Position numbers and translations under genes: made by a program
Notes under the pieces: model-generated
What the model was told of the DNA's origin: nothing
Database searches by the model: none
The model's input: the letters and a program-made list of their open reading frames with translations, nothing else
NCBI RefSeq assembly: GCF_003318295.1
Contig: NZ_QOCW01000001.1
Span: forward strand, 124,001-188,000
DNA length: 64,000 nucleotides
Reading direction: 5' to 3'
DNA from: Bacillus taeanensis
Lineage (GTDB): Bacteria > Bacillota > Bacilli > Bacillales > UBA6769
In this document: positions 17,081-26,393 of the stretch, piece by piece
Layout of the letters: every line of letters starts with the position of its first letter
How positions within the stretch are numbered: the stretch's first letter is position 1

Positions 17081-17560
17081 CTATATTCGGAAAAAATAAT
17101 GAAGAAGCAGTGTGAAAATAATGCCGAGTAACCCCCCGACCAATACTTCAATGGGTTGATGACCGAGTAGTTCTTTTAATTCTTTTTGTTTCTCGCGTTC
17201 TTCTTTTTTTTGCCAAGCTTTTGCTTCTTCGACAAAATAATTAAAATCAGCAATTAATCGATTAATGACAATGGCTTGTTCTCCTGTTTGGCGGCGTACC
17301 CCTGTTGAATCAAACATTACAATAACGGCAAATACAACAGCTACGGCGAAGATGGGAGAAGCTAATCCTTCTTCAAGTGCTACACCTGTTGCAAGTCCAG
17401 TTACTGCAGCAGAGTGAGAACTTGGCATCCCTCCTGTACTGTTTAAGAGCGACCAGTCCATTTTTCTTGTTGCGATAAACGTAATTGGTACTTTTAAAAA
17501 TTGTGCTAAAAAAATCCCCGCTAATGCGGCCCAAAGTGGGAAATTAGTAAATAGCTCCAT
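17081..17560 (-). CDS. yuiD: YuiD, divergent PAP2-family membrane protein (DUF212)
   Basis: A 159-residue membrane protein of the DUF212 family, a divergent branch of PAP2-type phosphatases. The signature NSTGGMPSSHSAAVTGL carries the presumed catalytic serine-histidine pair, and FDSTGVRRQTGEQA follows. Hydrophobic segments occur near both ends and at about residues 70-85. Substrate is unknown. It is convergent with yuiC and divergent from the DUF309 gene. Confidence 0.87.
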   Translation of the reverse strand: MELFTNFPLWAALAGIFLAQFLKVPITFIATRKMDWSLLNSTGGMPSSHSAAVTGLATGVALEEGLASPIFAVAVVFAVIVMFDSTGVRRQTGEQAIVINRLIADFNYFVEEAKAWQKKEEREKQKELKELLGHQPIEVLVGGLLGIIFTLLLHYFFRI

Positions 17561-17670
17561 TATACAGTATCTTCTTCCTTTCTATTAGAATTTGCTCTAT
17601 ATCCATGGATTACCCTGCTGTTATCGTTGTTAACCGTAAATATGATATGATAAAAGCGGAGGAGATGAAC

Positions 17671-18069
17671 ATGAGTAAATTTCCGTATCCCATCGAATAC
17701 TATGAATTTTTTGTTCAATTTAATGAAGGAAATTATTATACATGTCATGATCTGTTAGAAGAAATATGGATGACAAACAAAAGTAACCTATTTTTGAAAG
17801 GTCTCCTGCAAATGAGTGTTGCCTTATATCATTATAGTTATGGAAATGTAAAAGGAGCTCGCTTAATGATGAATACGGCTTATCGGTATTTAGCTCCTTA
17901 TCGACCGTCTTTTTGGGGAATAGACGTTGCCGACTGTTTAGAATTTATTGAAAATTGCCTTCTTATTATACCACAGCATATAGAAATGGTTCCATTTGAA
18001 GAGGTAAAGGAGCTTCCTTTGCTGCCTTCTCTTATTCTTTATTTAAATTCTAATGAAAAGAGAAATTGA
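17671..18069 (+). CDS. DUF309 family protein
   Basis: The 132-residue protein has the DUF309 hallmark around residues 20-33 (NYYTCHDLLEEIW), with clustered His, Asp and Glu that may bind metal, followed by GLLQMSVALYHYSYGN. Function is unknown. ATG 17671 is chosen because GGAGGAG lies seven bases before it. The stop codon lies 10 bases before the pepA TTG start, within the pepA ribosome-binding region, so the two are likely translationally coupled. Confidence 0.83.
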   Translation: MSKFPYPIEYYEFFVQFNEGNYYTCHDLLEEIWMTNKSNLFLKGLLQMSVALYHYSYGNVKGARLMMNTAYRYLAPYRPSFWGIDVADCLEFIENCLLIIPQHIEMVPFEEVKELPLLPSLILYLNSNEKRN

Positions 18070-18079
18070 GGTGTTTGAA

Positions 18080-19576
18080 TTGTTTACAATCAAAGAAAGT
18101 ATTGAATGGTCACTGAAAACGGAAGCACTTGTCATTGGTCTCTATCAAGATCAAAAGAAACTGTCAGGCGTTGCTGAAGAAATTGATGCGCTTCTTGATG
18201 GGTATGTGACCGAATATTTACGCGATGGAGAGGTGCGAGCAGAATTTAAAACTGTTTCAAAAGTGCATACATTAGGAAAAATAGGTGCAAAACGAATTTA
18301 TTTTGTTGGATTAGGAAAGAAGCAGCAGTTAACAGCAGAACGGATATCTCAAGTATTTGGAAAGCTTACAAAAGTATTATATAACGATGAAATAGAAGAA
18401 ATGTCTCTTCTCTTCGATTCTTTTCAAGAAAATCATCTCAATCGTACAAAACACCTTTCAAAAGCAATAGCGGAATCAATTTTATTAGCGTCTTATCGGT
18501 TTGCTGATTATAAAGAGAAAGATAATCGTCTTATAAAAAAGCTTGAACAAGTAACGATTTATAGTAAGCAAAATAAAGAAGATCTTAAACAAGGGTTAAA
18601 AAAAGGAGCGGCGTATGGAGAGGGAACGAATTTTGCGCGTACCCTTGTTAATATTCCCGCTAATTTATTAACACCAACCGATTTAGCGGATTATGCACAA
18701 GAAATTGCTGAAAAGTATGAGATGGAAATTGAAATTCTTGAAAAAGAAGAGATGGAAAAGCTAGGTATGGGGGCGCTTCTTGCTGTTAATCAAGGAACAG
18801 ATCAGCCTCCAAAAATGATTGTCTTGAAATACCAAGGACGTAAAGAATGGAATCAAGTTGTCAGCTTTGTCGGAAAAGGTGTTACATATGACTCCGGTGG
18901 ACTAAGCATTAAAACGCGTGAAGGCATGATTGATATGAAAAGTGATATGGGAGGGGCCGCAGCGGTGCTCGGAGCAATGGATGTGATTGGGAAGTTAAAA
19001 CCGGAAATCAATCTTCTTGCGGTTATTCCAACTGCCGAAAATTTAATTAACGGCAGCGCTTTAAAGCCGGGGGATGTTATTACATCGTTAAGCGGCAAAA
19101 CCATTGAAGTATTAAATACTGATGCAGAAGGACGACTTATTTTAGCTGACGGAATTACATATGCAAAACAGCTTGGTGCGAATTATTTAGTTGATGTTGC
19201 AACACTTACAGGAGCTGCTGTTATTGCCCTTGGAGAATCAACAACAGGGGCCTTAACAAACAATAAAGAATGGTACGAAAAAGTGGAAAAATCAGCTGAA
19301 GTGGCAGGAGAATATATGTGGCTTTTGCCAAGCTTTGATTTCTATAAAAAAATGGTGAAGTCAAGCAGTATTGCTGATTTAAACAATTCACCAGGGCGAC
19401 CAGCAGGCGCCATTACAGCAGGACTCTTTTTAGGTGAATTTGCCGGCGTCACCCCATGGGTTCATCTAGACATTGCAGGACCTTCCTATACAAAACGATC
19501 TTCAGATTTAAATCCAAAAGGCGGTACAGGAGTAATGGTACGAACGCTAGCTGAATTAGCGCTAACCTTCTCCTAG
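18080..19576 (+). CDS. pepA: Leucyl aminopeptidase (M17)
   Basis: A 498-residue cytosolic zinc/manganese aminopeptidase of family M17 that trims N-terminal leucine and other residues from peptides. The C-terminal catalytic domain has VGKGVTYDSGG, KSDMGGAAAV and the signature NTDAEGRL (about residues 345-352) with its metal ligands. The frame begins at 18053, but TTG 18080 has TGAGGTG six bases upstream and gives a start similar to B. subtilis PepA (YuiE). A hairpin terminator follows. Confidence 0.95.
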   Translation: MFTIKESIEWSLKTEALVIGLYQDQKKLSGVAEEIDALLDGYVTEYLRDGEVRAEFKTVSKVHTLGKIGAKRIYFVGLGKKQQLTAERISQVFGKLTKVLYNDEIEEMSLLFDSFQENHLNRTKHLSKAIAESILLASYRFADYKEKDNRLIKKLEQVTIYSKQNKEDLKQGLKKGAAYGEGTNFARTLVNIPANLLTPTDLADYAQEIAEKYEMEIEILEKEEMEKLGMGALLAVNQGTDQPPKMIVLKYQGRKEWNQVVSFVGKGVTYDSGGLSIKTREGMIDMKSDMGGAAAVLGAMDVIGKLKPEINLLAVIPTAENLINGSALKPGDVITSLSGKTIEVLNTDAEGRLILADGITYAKQLGANYLVDVATLTGAAVIALGESTTGALTNNKEWYEKVEKSAEVAGEYMWLLPSFDFYKKMVKSSSIADLNNSPGRPAGAITAGLFLGEFAGVTPWVHLDIAGPSYTKRSSDLNPKGGTGVMVRTLAELALTFS

Positions 19577-19581
19577 ACAAT

Positions 19582-19622
19582 AAAAGTGATCGATTCATTC
19601 GTTGAGTCGATCGCTTTTTTTA
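19582..19622 (+). terminator. Terminator of pepA
   Basis: GTGATCGA pairs with TCGATCGC around a 13-base loop, followed by a T run. Confidence 0.8.
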
Positions 19623-19753
19623 CTATCTTAAAACAGGCGCAATTCTGACTATTGCTTATTATATTGACACCTTTATTATTGCATGATAATTTTATTGAGT
19701 CTTTAATAATTTATCAATTTATCAAACTAAAGGATTTTGGAGGTTTCAATAAA

Positions 19754-21070
19754 ATGAATGCAGTATTGATTGCCGTATTAGTAATGCTTATTTTAAGCTT
19801 AATGCGTATACATGTCGTTCTTGCTCTTGTTGTAGGAGCAATAGTAGGCGGACTTGTAGGTGAGTTAAGTTTAACAAATACCATTGAAGTATTTAGCAGC
19901 GGGCTTGGAGGCGGTGCTGTCGTTGCACTAAGTTATGCGTTATTAGGTGGGTTTGCAGTTGCTGTTTCAAAAACAGGATTACCGAATTTAATGGTTGACT
20001 ATGCTGTTAAGATGTTAACAAAGAAAGGTGAATCCCATAAAAAAACATTATCAAAAGTGCTGCTTTTATTTATATTATTAATCATTTCGTGTTTTTCACA
20101 AAATGTTATTCCCGTGCATATTGCTTTTATTCCGATTTTAATTCCGCCTTTATTAAAAGTGTTAAATGAATTGAAAATGGATCGTCGTGCAGTGGCAGCC
20201 GTGATTACGTTTGGTTTAACTGCGCCTTATATTTTACTTCCAGTTGGTTTTGGGAAGATTTTTCATGAAATCTTACAATCGAATATGGCAGATAGCGGAC
20301 TAGTCGTTGAGTTATCGCAAATTCCAACAGCTATGCTGCTTCCGACAGCTGGAATGGTTGTTGGTTTACTAGTTGCCGTTTTCTTTACATATCGTAAAGA
20401 AAGAAGCTATGAAAATATAGAGTTAACAACAGAACAAAAAACGGTTTCGTATACACCAAGATCCATTCTTTTCGCTCTTCTTGCAGTTGCTGCGACACTT
20501 GTTGTGCAGCTTCAGACAGATTCAATGATTATTGGAGCTTTAGCAGGTATTATTATTATTTATTTCAGTGGGGCCATGAAAGTTCGTGAGTCAGAAGAGA
20601 TTTTAACGGACGGCATGAAGATGATGGCATTTATCGGTTTTGTCATGATTGCAGCTTCGGGATTTGCATCCGTGCTTCGTGAAACAGGGCATGTTGATTT
20701 ATTAGTTGAGCAGGCTGCGGCCATTATTGGAGAGAATAAAAGCCTTGCTGCCATCCTAATGCTTGTTATTGGACTGTTTATTACAATGGGGATTGGTTCC
20801 TCATTTTCAACAATTCCAATTATCGCAACGATTTATGTACCGCTTGCAGTGGAAATAGGCTTTAGTCCAATGGCAACTATTGCGCTTGTCGGAACAGCGG
20901 CAGCACTTGGTGATGCAGGTTCCCCGGCATCAGATAGTACGCTAGGTCCGACTGCTGGATTAAATGCTGATGGACAGCACAATCATATTTGGGATACGTG
21001 TGTACCAACATTTATTCATTACAATATTCCGCTTATTCTTTTTGGTTGGCTTGCTGCTATTATATTATAA
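19754..21070 (+). CDS. yuiF: YuiF, Na+/H+ antiporter-like amino-acid transporter
   Basis: The 438-residue protein has about eleven hydrophobic segments and matches the YuiF family (Na+/H+ antiporter NhaC-like fold), annotated in B. subtilis as a putative amino-acid transporter. Typical segments are [17 protein letters not shown] at the start, [32 protein letters not shown] and [24 protein letters not shown] stands ten bases before ATG 19754, so the longer frame from 19652 is rejected. Upstream TTGACA at 19664 may belong to its promoter. Substrate is uncertain. Confidence 0.85.
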   Translation: MNAVLIAVLVMLILSLMRIHVVLALVVGAIVGGLVGELSLTNTIEVFSSGLGGGAVVALSYALLGGFAVAVSKTGLPNLMVDYAVKMLTKKGESHKKTLSKVLLLFILLIISCFSQNVIPVHIAFIPILIPPLLKVLNELKMDRRAVAAVITFGLTAPYILLPVGFGKIFHEILQSNMADSGLVVELSQIPTAMLLPTAGMVVGLLVAVFFTYRKERSYENIELTTEQKTVSYTPRSILFALLAVAATLVVQLQTDSMIIGALAGIIIIYFSGAMKVRESEEILTDGMKMMAFIGFVMIAASGFASVLRETGHVDLLVEQAAAIIGENKSLAAILMLVIGLFITMGIGSSFSTIPIIATIYVPLAVEIGFSPMATIALVGTAAALGDAGSPASDSTLGPTAGLNADGQHNHIWDTCVPTFIHYNIPLILFGWLAAIIL

Positions 21071-21078
21071 ATGTGATT

Positions 21079-21115
21079 AAAAAGAGGCTGGTTTTATAGA
21101 ATCAGCCTCTTTTTA
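21079..21115 (+). terminator. Terminator of yuiF
   Basis: AAAAGAGGCTG pairs with CAGCCTCTTTT, followed by further T residues. Confidence 0.85.
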
Positions 21116-21184
21116 TGGTTTATAATGGTGAAAACAGGAAAGATATAAAAGAAAAAATAGATGATGGGAAAAGAGGTGAGAGTT

Positions 21185-21781
21185 ATGTTTTTTGGCAGTA
21201 AAAGAAAAGAGAAAAATAATGATCGTCTTCCACCAAATCAACGTTTAACAGAAGGGTGGCCTGTTCTTCATCACGGGAATGTTCCTTACTATAAATCACT
21301 TGAGAAGTGGGATCTTAAAATTTTTGGCTGTGTTCAACAAAATAAAGAGCTAACGTTTAATGAATTAATGAATTATCCGCAAATTCAGGTTCGAAATGAC
21401 ATTCATTGTGTAACAGGTTGGTCAAAGTTCGATAATGTATGGGAGGGGGTCTCTGTTAAAGCGCTTATAGAGGACATGAGTCTTTTGCCAGAAGCGAATT
21501 ATGTAATTCTTCATGCAGAAGAAGGGTGGACAACAAATTTGCCGATCGAGGATTTTCTAAGAGAAACTTCTCTTCTTGCTCATTCGCACAGCGGAGAGCG
21601 GTTAACCCCTGAGCATGGCTTTCCGCTTAGGGCTGTTGTGCCGCATCTTTATTTTTGGAAAAGTGCAAAATGGCTGCGCGGCATTGAATTTGCAGCATCA
21701 AATACACCGGGTTTTTGGGAAAGAAATGGTTATCATATGTATGGTGATCCTTTTAAAGAAGAGCGATTTAGCTGGGACTAA
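21185..21781 (+). CDS. yuiH: YuiH, sulfite-oxidase-type molybdopterin protein
   Basis: The 198-residue protein belongs to the SUOX-type molybdenum cofactor fold. C75 in NDIHCVTGWS is the expected molybdenum-ligating cysteine, and PEHGFPLRAVVPHLYFWKSAKWLRG and TPGFWERNGYH are typical later segments. It has no signal peptide, so it is likely cytosolic; the reaction is unknown. AGAGGTGAG precedes ATG 21185. It occupies the yuiH position of the B. subtilis yui block. Confidence 0.88.
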   Translation: MFFGSKRKEKNNDRLPPNQRLTEGWPVLHHGNVPYYKSLEKWDLKIFGCVQQNKELTFNELMNYPQIQVRNDIHCVTGWSKFDNVWEGVSVKALIEDMSLLPEANYVILHAEEGWTTNLPIEDFLRETSLLAHSHSGERLTPEHGFPLRAVVPHLYFWKSAKWLRGIEFAASNTPGFWERNGYHMYGDPFKEERFSWD

Positions 21782-21848
21782 CATGATGCATAATCCTCGT
21801 CCCCATTAAATAAGATAGTACCACACTAAAATAACGGGGAGATTTGTT

Positions 21849-22028
21849 ATGCAAATTCACTGTGATGGCTGTGGAAAAGTAATGAATGAACATGAAATTC
21901 TTCATATGGTGAATCTAGGTAAATGGTATTGTGGTCATAGTTACTGTTTAGAGAACTTAGAAGAAAAACTTAGTGCTGTTCGATTTATTGAATGGGCATG
22001 GATGTGGGGTGATGGCTGGGAAGTATAA
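21849..22028 (+). CDS. 59-residue putative zinc-binding protein
   Basis: A small open frame preceded by CGGGGAGA, eight bases before the ATG. The product has four well-placed cysteines, C5-D-G-C8 and C28-G-H-S-Y-C33, with the histidine between the second pair, followed by an acidic, tryptophan-rich tail (WAWMWGDGW). The spacing suggests a zinc knuckle or treble-clef-like fold. I do not recognise a family. It follows yuiH on the same strand by 67 bases and may be co-transcribed with it. The good ribosome binding site and ordered Cys pairs support a real gene. Confidence 0.65.
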   Translation: MQIHCDGCGKVMNEHEILHMVNLGKWYCGHSYCLENLEEKLSAVRFIEWAWMWGDGWEV

Positions 22029-22035
22029 ATAAACG

Positions 22036-22302
22036 TTACCCCAACAATGATTGAATATGTTCTATTTCTGATTTTAAAAGGTCAATTTCTTCTGCATTTA
22101 GCTTTAGAGGGAATTGGTCATTTACTGTTAATACAAACGATTCTTCATTTTCTAAATGAGAAAGTTGATTGTAAATTTTATGGAGTTGAAATTCGTTTAT
22201 AACGGATGCTGTGGAAATCATTTTAATTTGATCAACAATAAACTCTTCTTTGTTATAGTCAATTTTTCCGGAAAGAATTTGCCCGTTTATATAATTATTC
22301 AC
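22036..22302 (-). CDS. Hypothetical protein
   Basis: An 88-residue acidic protein I do not recognise. It has no membrane segment or cysteine cluster; the C-terminal half (NAEEIDLLKSEIEHIQSLL) is a likely helix or coiled coil. Translation starts at GTG 22302 with AAGGAGCG upstream, which supports a real gene. It is convergent with the small zinc-type gene, the two ending seven bases apart. Confidence 0.65.
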   Translation of the reverse strand: MNNYINGQILSGKIDYNKEEFIVDQIKMISTASVINEFQLHKIYNQLSHLENEESFVLTVNDQFPLKLNAEEIDLLKSEIEHIQSLLG

Positions 22303-22385
22303 GATGATCGCTCCTTACATGTTGATTTTAAAAGTGTTCTTTACTATTATTATCTCACTTTTTAAAGACAAATATAAAAAAGCGT

Positions 22386-22510
22386 AAGGGGGTGTCTCAT
22401 TAGGGTCTGGCCCCCCCACAACCTCATACAAGATATAGATCCGTTTTATAAAACGTATACTATATATGAGGCGGGGAGGGTCTGACTCTATGCTTTTGAG
22501 ACAGTCCCTT
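22386..22510. repeat. 125-bp palindromic REP/MITE-like element, copy 1
   Basis: The ends AAGGGGGTGTCTCA and TGAGACAGTCCCTT are inverted repeats (12 of 14 paired). Inside, the arms GGGTCTGGCCCCCCC and GGGGAGGGTCTGAC and then CCTCATA/TATGAGG continue the fold to a central perfect 14-bp palindrome (22442-22455). The element carries no gene. Its reverse complement matches the element at 62666-62785, about 31 of 36 bases at one end. It resembles REP-type or miniature inverted-repeat elements moved by a transposase encoded elsewhere. Confidence 0.7.
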
Positions 22511-22515
22511 ATACA

Positions 22516-22701
22516 TTAGGACGACTTTTTAATAACCTTAAATTCTTTGTGATGAAAAACTTGATTCATATGCTCGATGCCTAATTTTTCAATGTTTGGG
22601 GTTAGGGATATGTTTGCAACGACTGTGTTGTTTAACACGGAAATAACTTCTCCGATTAATCCATCTTTTGTTTCAATAATATCTCTTGGGTTAACTTCCA
22701 C
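22516..22701 (-). CDS. DUF2187 (YkvS-like) KOW-type small protein
   Basis: A 61-residue protein resembling the DUF2187/YkvS family: DIIETKDGLIGEVISVLNNTVVA folds as a small beta-barrel with a KOW-like motif, followed by the usual HKEFKVIKK end. Such proteins have no known function. GTG 22701 is preferred because AGAGGGGGAG stands just upstream; the frame opens earlier at a TTG (22740). It sits immediately beside the palindromic element. Confidence 0.72.
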   Translation of the reverse strand: MEVNPRDIIETKDGLIGEVISVLNNTVVANISLTPNIEKLGIEHMNQVFHHKEFKVIKKSS

Positions 22702-22799
22702 CAGTGACTCCCCCTCTATGCCTTTTTTGAAAAAAGACAATTTTTAGCAATCTTAATATATTATCTCATAAAATGCAATGAATTTGTTTGAAAAATAAA

Positions 22800-22825
22800 A
22801 AAAATCCTGCGAATTCGCAGGATTT
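22800..22825. terminator. Terminator of the acidic lipoprotein gene
   Basis: A 26-bp perfect palindrome, AAAATCCTGCGAA and its complement, sits at the end of the leftward lipoprotein gene, with T-rich sequence on the minus side. Confidence 0.8.
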
Positions 22826-23124
22826 TATTCATAATCTTGGTGTTCTTCAGAAGGTTCTTCTGTTAAATCAGGCTCTTGTTCATCCATATTTTCTTCTTCT
22901 TGCATCTCCTCAGAAGGCTCCTCTGTTAAATCAGGCTCTTCTTCATCCATTGCAGGCTCTTCTTCATCCATTGCAGGCTCTTCTTCAATGACATCTGTTT
23001 CTTCTTCCATTTCTTCTTCTACACCATTATTTACATCATCATCTTCTTCAGCGCCGTTACATCCTGTAAGAATACTAAAAGAGAAGAGAGCTGCAAATAA
23101 AGTAAGCAATAACTTTTTATTCAT
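22825..23124 (-). CDS. Acidic repeat lipoprotein
   Basis: The 99-residue protein begins with a lipoprotein signal (residues 1-22) ending in the lipobox LTGC, so it should be anchored outside the membrane. The mature part is almost entirely Glu/Asp with repeats of MDEEEPA and PDLTEEPSEE, and it is surely disordered. At DNA level a 21-bp unit is repeated in tandem (about 22932-22990), and a longer unit recurs about 70 bases away. No family is recognised; ion binding or wall interaction is possible. A terminator follows. Confidence 0.75.
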   Translation of the reverse strand: MNKKLLLTLFAALFSFSILTGCNGAEEDDDVNNGVEEEMEEETDVIEEEPAMDEEEPAMDEEEPDLTEEPSEEMQEEENMDEQEPDLTEEPSEEHQDYE

Positions 23125-23337
23125 TTTTTACCTCCGAAATTTGGGAATTTAACGTTGCTTTAATTAGTATGACAATTTTTTGAAGGAATAATCATTAATT
23201 TTTAAAAAATCATAAAAAATTTTTGGAAGCAGTTTACTTGGATGAGAAACATAAATTTTTCGTACACTAACTACTGTTCAGAGCATAAAACCGTTATACA
23301 GCTTTTGAATAATTCTTGTACTAAGGGAGGGTTAAAA

Positions 23338-23532
23338 GTGGCAAATGGAATGACAAAAATGTTTCGAAAACGAAATAATAATTGGGGAACAGGCACTATG
23401 CTTTCTCTATTAGGGGTAGGAATTGGTGCAGCAGCTGGATATAGTATGGCAAGAGGAATGAACAATGAAACAAAACAAATTGAGAAGTTTGAAGATGAAT
23501 TTATGAAAAAGTCTGATCAATTATCTCCATAA
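23338..23532 (+). CDS. Small hypothetical protein, DUF3918/YrzQ-like
   Basis: A 64-residue protein with basic N-terminus, a glycine-rich hydrophobic stretch MLSLLGVGIGAAAGYSMARG (about residues 21-40) and a charged tail. The layout recalls the short YrzQ/DUF3918 proteins of Bacillus, but the match is weak. GTG 23338 follows AAGGGAGGG at a proper distance; the upstream ATG at 23242 has no ribosome binding site. It may be a single-pass membrane protein. Confidence 0.6.
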   Translation: MANGMTKMFRKRNNNWGTGTMLSLLGVGIGAAAGYSMARGMNNETKQIEKFEDEFMKKSDQLSP

Positions 23533-23583
23533 GCTCTATCCTTCTATCATGTAAATAATGATTTAAATAAAAACTTGGTTTTT

Positions 23584-23618
23584 GCTGCTTCCTTATTTGT
23601 GAAGCAGCTTTTTTTAAT
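23584..23618 (+). terminator. Terminator after the DUF3918-like gene
   Basis: GCTGCTTCC pairs imperfectly with GAAGCAGC, followed by a T run. Confidence 0.7.
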
Positions 23619-23775
23619 GTGTAAGACAGTTAACCTGGCCTGTTACATATATTTAGTACCTGCTGTACACCTTTTCGAAAGAAGGAAAATTAATTGAAAT
23701 GGACGTTTTTTATTTTTAACGGAAGGGAATAGGGACATTTTAACGAAAAAATTTGTAAAGGAGGGAGTTGTGAAC

Positions 23776-24099
23776 ATGTTTGGTCAGCAGATTGCCTTAA
23801 AGTTAGAAGTTGTAGCGAGAAGAGCAATTAACATGAAAGAAAGCGGTGGATTAGGCGGAGTGATTGATGCTGATTACATTCAAAAACAAAGAGGTGGTTT
23901 TACCGTTATTTGTGCAGCTTTATCACCTTATTATTTACACGCCTCACCTGAAGCGCGAAAGGTATTAAATGACTTTATCGAAAAATACACTTATTTACAA
24001 GAGTGCCCTAGTGAAACATATTTTAAAGGAATTGAACGGGCCGCTGAGGAGCTCAGAGAAATATTGGATCATTTAGGCGTTCACAAATCCATTGAATAA
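23776..24099 (+). CDS. Hypothetical protein
   Basis: A 107-residue soluble protein I cannot assign. It begins MFGQQIALKLEVVARRAINMKESGGLGG, has one cysteine in the core and another at ECPSET, and ends in a helical acidic stretch. AAAGGAGGG lies nine bases before ATG 23776, better than for the GTG at 23770. It is convergent with the DUF421 gene and shares its terminator. Confidence 0.7.
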   Translation: MFGQQIALKLEVVARRAINMKESGGLGGVIDADYIQKQRGGFTVICAALSPYYLHASPEARKVLNDFIEKYTYLQECPSETYFKGIERAAEELREILDHLGVHKSIE

Positions 24100-24100
24100 A

Positions 24101-24141
24101 GAAAAGCCGCGATGTTAAGGAAAAACATTGCGGCTTTTTCA
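24101..24141. terminator. Shared terminator of convergent genes
   Basis: GAAAAGCCGCGATGTT pairs with ACATTGCGGCTTTTTC, with T-rich sequence on both strands. Confidence 0.8.
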
Positions 24142-24819
24142 AGATTTGATTTTCGTTAAGTATAATCCTTCATCTTCTTTCCATTCCGCATAAAGAACTT
24201 CTTCGGGATGGTCAATTTTATGTTCCTTTAATTTCTTATGAAGCCATGTGTCATTAAACCCTGCTTTTTGTAAGTTTTCATAATCAATTTCTCCGTCGCT
24301 AATTAATGTAACAGGTAGGTAAACAGGCTTTTCAGCTATTTTTAAATCTTCATTTGTAGGATTTTCATATTTTGATTTTCTTAACACACTAATTGTCCCA
24401 TCTGTTTCAAGAATGGCGTATTCTACTTCTCGGACTGAGAAGATGTCTTTTTGTCGCAGTAAATGCTGCATTTGATTAATATCAAGTTTATTGTTTTTTA
24501 ATTGCTCACGATCAACTTTTCCATTACGAATAACGATAGAAGGCTTTCCTTCAAGTGCTGCTCTAGCCCCGCGGAATTTTTGTGTAATCATTTCAACAAT
24601 ATAAATCATTGAACCCCAAAGAACGATTGCGTAGAGGATAATAAGTACTGAGACTTCTTTATCGTAGATGCCATTTCCGACTAATTCTCCTAAAATGAGA
24701 GCAGAAATAAAATCGAATGGTGTAATTTGAGTAATTTGTGTTTTACCCAGCACTTTTGTCATCACTAACAATGCAAGAAATCCAATAACCAATTCTGTTG
24801 TAGCGCCTAGAAAATCCAT
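24139..24819 (-). CDS. DUF421 (YetF-like) membrane protein
   Basis: About 226 residues with three N-terminal membrane segments (within residues 5-80) followed by two cytoplasmic YetF-type subdomains; the TKVLGKTQITQITPFDFISALILGELVGN segment (split by the second helix) and ALEGKPSIVIRNGKV are hallmarks. The family is widespread in Bacillaceae, several members sporulation-linked; some are implicated in sensing or membrane stress, but function is unclear. The ATG at 24819 with GGTGG upstream is preferred to the GTG at 24828. It diverges from the galactoside regulator. Confidence 0.82.
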   Translation of the reverse strand: MDFLGATTELVIGFLALLVMTKVLGKTQITQITPFDFISALILGELVGNGIYDKEVSVLIILYAIVLWGSMIYIVEMITQKFRGARAALEGKPSIVIRNGKVDREQLKNNKLDINQMQHLLRQKDIFSVREVEYAILETDGTISVLRKSKYENPTNEDLKIAEKPVYLPVTLISDGEIDYENLQKAGFNDTWLHKKLKEHKIDHPEEVLYAEWKEDEGLYLTKIKS

Positions 24820-24924
24820 TTTCCCCACCTACTTCAACCGAAATCTTTTTTCATGCTTATTATTATAAGGATTCTTCTTTTAAAGTATTCACGTTAACAG
24901 CAGATACTATCCGAAGTAAAAATC

Positions 24925-24940
24925 AAGTAAATATTTACTT
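24925..24940. promoter_or_regulatory. Palindrome AAGTAAATATTTACTT, candidate operator
   Basis: A perfect 16-bp palindrome. A related copy (13 of 16 bases) lies at 25130-25145, right after the galR-type gene's transcription start, which suggests an autoregulatory operator pair. LacI operators usually have a central CG, which this lacks, so the binding protein is uncertain. Confidence 0.4.
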
Positions 24941-25090
24941 AATAAAAAATACGATAAAAAGTTAAGAGGATTGGTTTTCATTTCCTATGTGTTTTTTTAA
25001 TCTCTATACATAAGTATCATAACAGTTAGTGTTTAAAGGAATATTAGTAGTATAAAGTTATTTTTTAATTATTAAAAAATTTAAAAATTA

Positions 25091-25119
25091 TTGCAAGCGC
25101 TTTATTTATTTGTTATTAT
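25091..25119 (+). promoter_or_regulatory. Promoter and overlapping cre-like site of the LacI regulator gene
   Basis: TTGCAA (25091-25096) and TATTAT (25114-25119) are 17 bases apart. TGCAAGCGCTTTAT at 25092-25105 matches the left half of a cre site and has a perfect AAGCGCTT core but ends in AT instead of CA. A similar TGTAAGCGATTTAT stands upstream of melA. Confidence 0.5.
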
Positions 25120-25175
25120 TCAAATTAAGAGGTAAATATTTAGTAAATAAAAGAAATTAAGTTGTTTTGAAATAA

Positions 25176-26273
<1,098 letters not shown>

Positions 26274-26351
26274 GGAATTACTTATTCTTTCTTAAATATG
26301 TTAGCAATTTCAATTTTAACCCTTGATAATATGTATCACTTTAAGGAGGTG

Positions 26352-26393
26352 ATGAGCTGGCAAGAAAGCGCAGCGGTTTTACATAAGTATTAG
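26352..26393 (+). CDS. Possible 13-residue leader peptide
   Basis: The ATG follows AAGGAGGTGAT, an 11-base match to the 16S rRNA 3' end, but only two bases separate AAGGAGG from the ATG, so initiation may be poor. The frame encodes MSWQESAAVLHKY and stops. It could be a leader peptide or simply a ribosome-binding relic of a lost gene. Confidence 0.25.
   Translation: MSWQESAAVLHKY

Noticed and set aside
22386..22510. Treating the palindromic element as a complete insertion sequence
   Set aside because: It is only 125 bp and encodes no transposase.
22788..22991. 67-codon plus-strand frame over the lipoprotein gene
   Set aside because: It is the antisense of the Glu-rich repeats, giving Leu/His repeats, and lacks a ribosome binding site.
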